NCBI GenBank assembly: GCA_019359545.1
Contig: JAHHHB010000051.1
Coordinates: forward strand, 1-48,632
DNA from: Desmonostoc geniculatum HA4340-LM1
GTDB taxonomy: Bacteria > Cyanobacteriota > Cyanobacteriia > Cyanobacteriales > Nostocaceae
Length of the DNA: 48,632 nucleotides
Direction of reading: 5' to 3'
The position numbers and the translations under genes are program-made. Below the pieces are notes generated by a model. It ran no database searches. It had not been told where the DNA came from and was given only the letters and a program-made list of their open reading frames with translations. Below are positions 45,193-48,632 of the stretch, piece by piece (positions within the stretch are counted from its first letter, which is position 1; every line of letters begins with the position of its first letter).

Positions 45193-46977
45193 TTACCTAA
45201 CAGTTGCGATCGCTACCCCAAGCCAACCTGCAAAATTTTGCTGCTGTGTAGAGTCGGGAGAATCAACAGGTTTTACTTGATATCGAGTGGGATTTGGTGA
45301 TGCTAGGGTAATGGAATAAGTACGTAGTTCGTCTTGGTGGAAAAGTGTGACCTCAATTTTATCCTTTGGTTGGTAATCTTTGAGGCGATCGCTTAACCCA
45401 CTCCCCATTACCTTAATCCCATCAATTGCTAGTAACTCATCACCTGCATCAATTCCCCCCACTTGTGCAGGTGAACCCGCTTCCACAAACTTAATCATCT
45501 CTCGCCCATTCTCAGTATTTGTTCTCACACCGAAGTAAGGTTCTTCTTGCTGTTCAGCTACTAACTGTAAGCCAAAGGGTTCTAAATACTGATTAAATGG
45601 TAAATCCTCAGTGGTATGAAGGTAGCGTTCAAAGAAATCAGTCAAATCGATTCCTGCCACAGATTCTATAACTTCTTGCAACTGTTCTGAAGTGTAGCCA
45701 ATTTCAGCTTCTCCAAATTGCTGCCACATTTTCAGCATCACGTCATCGAGGGAACGCTGATTGCCGTGAGTTGAGCGAATCAGTAAATCCAGCAATAACG
45801 ATATCATTTCCCCCTTTAAATAGTAAGAAATTTGGGAATTACCACTATTGGCATCTGGACGATAGAGTTTAATCCAAGCATCAAAACTTGACTCGGAAAC
45901 TGGTTGTACTTTCCGCCCCGGTGTGCTTTCATATCTGGTAATTTCCTTACCCAAATGATTCAAATAGGACTTAGCATCATAAATTCCTGCCCGCAAAGGA
46001 ATTAACAAATCGTAATAACTAGTAGTTCCTTCACAAAACCACAAGCATGGGGTGTAATTTTCTTGGTCATAATCAAAAACCTCCAATGCTTTTGGGCGAA
46101 TTCGCTTGACATTCCACAAGTGAAAGAACTCGTGTGCTACCAATTGCAGAAAGCGATCGTATTTTTCTGGAACACGAAACCCAAAACGCTGGTAAATTAA
46201 AGAGCAAGAGTCTTTATGCTCCAAACCGCCAAAAGCTTGGCTAAATAAATGTAACAAAAACACATATCGTTCATAGGGCAAACCGCCGAACATTTGCGCT
46301 TCTACCCGAATAATTTTTTGGATATCAGCAATCATCTCTTGGACTTGATAATTACCCTGCCCCCAAATTGCCAATTCATGGGGTTTTCCTAAAACCTCAA
46401 ATTGATACAATTGGTGGCGACCAATCTCAAATGGACTATCAACAAGAGTATCAAAATCACTAGCCAAGAAAGTATTTGTTTCTTCACCAACAGGAGGTAA
46501 GGCAGTAGTTACCTGCCATTCTGGGTGTGCTGGTACGATAGTGACGCGAATCGGTTGTTTCTCCCAGCCAGATACCCTAAAAAATAGTGCCGCACCGTTG
46601 AAATAACCGTGGGTAGCATCCAAGTGATTTGTCCGTACTGATAGCTCATTGGCAAAAATGCGGTAACGTACAGTTAATTCGGAAACACCTATTTTATCTA
46701 TCTGCCAGTGATTTTTACTGATTTTCTGCCAAGGCAAAGGCTTATCCTCTGCAAAAGCCACAAAATCCTGTAAGTTCTTGGCGTATTCCCGAACTAAGTA
46801 GGAGCCAGGTGTCCATACTGGCAGTTTTAAATCGAGAATTGGCCAGGGATAATCTACAAGGCGTAAAGTCACTTCAAACAGATGGGTTTCTGGTTGGGAC
46901 ATTGCCACCAGGTAATGAATCTTTGGCGCAGTTTCCTGGATGTAGGAGTTAGGGCGAGATGCAGTTGCTTCAGTCAT
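45193..46977 (-). CDS. M61 family metallopeptidase with PDZ domain
   Basis: 594 residues. An N-terminal beta-sandwich (about 15-200, related to peptidase M61 N-domain) precedes the gluzincin catalytic domain with GLEH (251-254), the zinc motif H282-E283-F-F-H286 in LVAHEFFHLWNVKRIRP, and third ligand E316 in CEGTTSYY. A PDZ domain lies at about 485-565 (EPYFGVRTNTENGREMIKFVEAGSPAQVGGIDAGDELLAI). The family prototype is the glycyl aminopeptidase of Sphingomonas; natural substrates in cyanobacteria are unknown. No signal peptide, so probably cytosolic. Confidence 0.9.
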   Translation of the reverse strand: MTEATASRPNSYIQETAPKIHYLVAMSQPETHLFEVTLRLVDYPWPILDLKLPVWTPGSYLVREYAKNLQDFVAFAEDKPLPWQKISKNHWQIDKIGVSELTVRYRIFANELSVRTNHLDATHGYFNGAALFFRVSGWEKQPIRVTIVPAHPEWQVTTALPPVGEETNTFLASDFDTLVDSPFEIGRHQLYQFEVLGKPHELAIWGQGNYQVQEMIADIQKIIRVEAQMFGGLPYERYVFLLHLFSQAFGGLEHKDSCSLIYQRFGFRVPEKYDRFLQLVAHEFFHLWNVKRIRPKALEVFDYDQENYTPCLWFCEGTTSYYDLLIPLRAGIYDAKSYLNHLGKEITRYESTPGRKVQPVSESSFDAWIKLYRPDANSGNSQISYYLKGEMISLLLDLLIRSTHGNQRSLDDVMLKMWQQFGEAEIGYTSEQLQEVIESVAGIDLTDFFERYLHTTEDLPFNQYLEPFGLQLVAEQQEEPYFGVRTNTENGREMIKFVEAGSPAQVGGIDAGDELLAIDGIKVMGSGLSDRLKDYQPKDKIEVTLFHQDELRTYSITLASPNPTRYQVKPVDSPDSTQQQNFAGWLGVAIATVR

Positions 46978-47193
46978 CTTGTGTGCTGAGTTAATAGCCG
47001 ATACTTAATGAGATTACTAATTTGTCCCATCATGATAAGTTTATTTTTTAGCTTTTGACTTCTATTTGCAGGGGCTGGTCAAAACCAAGTTTATCGAGAC
47101 AAAAGCCAATATTTATAAACTTCGTCCTTAATTCTCAATAAAAACGAGGTTCTACCTGTAAAGATTCAGCAAGATTTTGTCAACTATGCGTTA

Positions 47194-47264
47194 AGCGGGC
47201 GGCGGGAATCGAACCCGCATTAATAGCTTGGAAGGCTATAGTTTTACCACTAAACTACGCCCGC
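47194..47264 (-). tRNA. tRNA-Gly (UCC anticodon)
   Basis: Cloverleaf on the minus strand: acceptor GCGGGCG/CGCCCGC, D-arm containing TTTAGTGGTAAAA, anticodon stem ATAGC/GCTAT with loop CTTCCAA (anticodon TCC), T-arm GCGGG-TTCGAAT-CCCGC. Discriminator base T (U73), as in bacterial glycine tRNAs. CCA is not encoded. 71 bases. The gap on its right up to 46978-47193 shows nothing else. Confidence 0.97.
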
Positions 47265-47314
47265 AAATGTCCAACTTTTTAAGTATAACACAGCTATTAA
47301 GAAAATTCAAACAT

Positions 47315-48457
47315 TTAGTTAGAATTGGCAGACTGAATTTTGATCCAGACATACAGATAGCTCAAATCGGGTTTTGTGCCATCGTTATTCTGGGCAGGAA
47401 GAAACTTTTCAGTTTTGAAAATTTGGTTAAGGACTTGCTGATAGGTGCTTTTTTCGCTTTCGAGTGTTGCTGGTTGTATTTCTAAAACTGCGGCTTGTTG
47501 AAAGTTGCCATTGCGATCGATGACTAAGCTAGCCAAGAGTTGTGCTGGCTGAAGTCCAATATTTTGGGGGAGAAAACTAGAGTCAAATTGTTTTGTGTTG
47601 CTACCCTGATATACAGCGATCGCATCTGGCAAACCATCATATCTAAATTTCCCTGATTTTATCAAGTTACTTACTTGATCTCTAAGTAAAGGAGCTACTA
47701 TCGCGATCGATGCTCCCTGAGTCGAAGTTGGTGGAGTTTGTGGGGTAGGAGTTGGCGGAGTTTCCCTGGGCGGAGTTGGCGGAGTTTGTCCCGTGGGCGT
47801 TGGTGGAGTTTCCCTCGGTGGAGTTGGTGGAGTTTGTCCAGTGGGCGTTGGTGGAGTTTCCCTCGGTGGAGTTGGTGGAGTTTGTCCAGTGGGCGTTGGT
47901 GGAGTTTCCCTCGGTGGAGTTGGTGGAATACCTGTTGGTAGTGGCGTTCCCTTTCCGAATTTCAGTTCTTGACGACGATTCCAAGGAAGATTACCCACTG
48001 GAACTGTAGGTGTCGCTGTGGGTGTAGTTATTGGCTTGGAAACTTTTTGTTGCCCAGAACGTTGACTATTAGTTTGCGAGGCGTCAGTTTTACTCTTGGG
48101 CTGGAAGTTATCAGTGGGATTTGTTGCAGGAAAATCTCGATTTTTTGGCGTAGTTGGCGCTGGTACAGACTTTTGAGTTGAAGATAATCGCTTTGGCGAA
48201 ACTGTCTTAGCTACTGATTGTGATTTGCTTGTTGATTTCCTTGGAGGAGCAATTTCGATCAATTCAACAGGTACAGATGATTGACTTTCCTGAGGAAACC
48301 ACAAACTAAACGTATTTGATGAACGCATCAGCCAGAACACCAGCAAGTGCAGAGAGACTGAACCGATAGCAACAGAAATCCACAAACCAGGTGGATCGGT
48401 ATGTCGCCTCCAGACTTTGGCTGGAATTGGGGTTTTGTCTGCAACCGATGGTTCCAT
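47315..48457 (-). CDS. TonB-like energy transducer, proline-rich
   Basis: 380 residues. A short cytoplasmic N-terminus is followed by one membrane span at about 25-44 (LWISVAIGSVSLHLLVFWLM), then a long Pro/Thr/Ser-rich periplasmic spacer with four copies of a 16-residue unit (TPPTPPRETPPTPTGQ, residues about 185-245), and a C-terminal domain (about 260-375) with FLPQNIGLQPAQLLASLVIDRNGN, compatible with a TonB C-terminal-like fold. By family it would couple inner-membrane ExbBD to outer-membrane transport; no exbB/exbD is seen up to the window edge. The TonB assignment rests on architecture. Confidence 0.7.
   Translation of the reverse strand: MEPSVADKTPIPAKVWRRHTDPPGLWISVAIGSVSLHLLVFWLMRSSNTFSLWFPQESQSSVPVELIEIAPPRKSTSKSQSVAKTVSPKRLSSTQKSVPAPTTPKNRDFPATNPTDNFQPKSKTDASQTNSQRSGQQKVSKPITTPTATPTVPVGNLPWNRRQELKFGKGTPLPTGIPPTPPRETPPTPTGQTPPTPPRETPPTPTGQTPPTPPRETPPTPTGQTPPTPPRETPPTPTPQTPPTSTQGASIAIVAPLLRDQVSNLIKSGKFRYDGLPDAIAVYQGSNTKQFDSSFLPQNIGLQPAQLLASLVIDRNGNFQQAAVLEIQPATLESEKSTYQQVLNQIFKTEKFLPAQNNDGTKPDLSYLYVWIKIQSANSN
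47761..47935. repeat. 48-bp tandem repeat inside the TonB-like gene
   Basis: Unit starts at 47761, 47809, 47857 and 47905 show a period of exactly 48 bases (16 codons), with the middle copies almost identical. It encodes the TPPTPPRETPPTPTGQ repeat. Near-identity points to recent expansion by slippage or unequal recombination. Confidence 0.9.
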
Positions 48458-48493
48458 ATTATCTTTGAAACTGGATCTGATTAGGCACTTTTA

Positions 48494-48631
48494 CTAGTTG
48501 CTATGCTTTAACATAACGCGAAAGTCCCTACCTTCAGCGAAGCAAGGTAGGGATGGATAGCGGGTTACGACGATTGCATCTTTGACCATCATCAACCGTA
48601 GGTTGATAAAGGAAAAGATGTATGAGGAGTA
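48494..48631 (-). CDS. Possible 3' end of a gene entering from beyond the window
   Basis: One minus-strand frame is open from the window edge to a stop at 48494-48496, 45 codons including KDAIVVTRYPSLPCFAEGRD, and it reads through the palindrome at 48525-48553. No family recognised; it may be only a chance frame across a repeat. Confidence 0.2.
   Translation of the reverse strand, partial: YSSYIFSFINLRLMMVKDAIVVTRYPSLPCFAEGRDFRVMLKHSN
48525..48553. repeat. Palindrome TCCCTACCTT / AAGGTAGGGA
   Basis: A perfect 10-bp inverted repeat around CAGCGAAGC in the region upstream of the TonB-like gene. It looks like a dispersed palindromic repeat or a terminator for a gene coming from outside the window. 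Confidence 0.6.
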
Positions 48632-48632
48632 A

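Noticed and set aside
47682..47984. ORF of 100 codons in another frame of the TonB-like gene, rich in Asn-Ser-Thr
   Set aside because: It is an alternative frame across the 48-bp repeat, which lacks stops in several frames; not a separate gene.

Overview
The window looks like a chromosome segment of a filamentous cyanobacterium of the Nostoc/Anabaena type. HIP1 octamers (GCGATCGC) are scattered throughout, the gene families are typically cyanobacterial (CrtR, DUF3086, DUF3119, RibBA fusion, AroH-type chorismate mutase), a hormogonium polysaccharide (hps) locus is present, and many intergenic gaps carry purine/pyrimidine tandem repeats in inverted pairs plus short palindromic elements. All assignments come from reading the sequence; no database search was run.

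Layout. 1-12.9 kb is housekeeping: ribBA (-), argC (+), eno (-), a small exported peptide gene, gloA, clpB and metH (+). 13.4-27.7 kb is the hps locus on the + strand: hpsA (very large secreted protein with a prepilin-like N-terminus), pseudopilins hpsB, hpsC and hpsD, an intrinsic terminator, glycosyltransferases hpsE, hpsF and hpsG, a fourth pseudopilin, a DUF2064-type protein, an HpsJ-family membrane coiled-coil protein and a further family 2 glycosyltransferase. Together these suggest a type II secretion/type IV pilus-like assembly that makes and exports the gliding polysaccharide of hormogonia. 28.1-33.5 kb holds DUF502, nusB, ftsY and a GAF-SpoIIE phosphatase (+). 33.8-37.4 kb is a minus-strand group with plsY, DUF3086, DUF3119 and an MlaE-type lipid permease. 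37.8-40.0 kb has a small membrane protein, sppA and aroH.

40.1-41.9 kb is the accessory part. A fragment of an OGFr-N-like gene is cut off where an IS607-family element begins. The element keeps an apparently full-length serine recombinase (TnpA) but has lost nearly all of TnpB, leaving what looks like its C-terminal tail and a compact three-way-junction RNA fold where an omega/reRNA scaffold is expected. Beyond it lies a papain-fold toxin-like gene whose 3' end was broken by a 160-bp MITE with a 10-bp target duplication. Removing the MITE in silico restores a clean 121-residue ORF, and the next gene survives only as a stub.

41.9-48.6 kb returns to ordinary genes: crtR (-), pyk (+), an M61 metallopeptidase with PDZ (-), tRNA-Gly(UCC) (-) and a TonB-like proline-rich protein with a 48-bp tandem repeat (-). 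The last ~170 bases hold a palindrome and possibly the end of a gene entering from outside.
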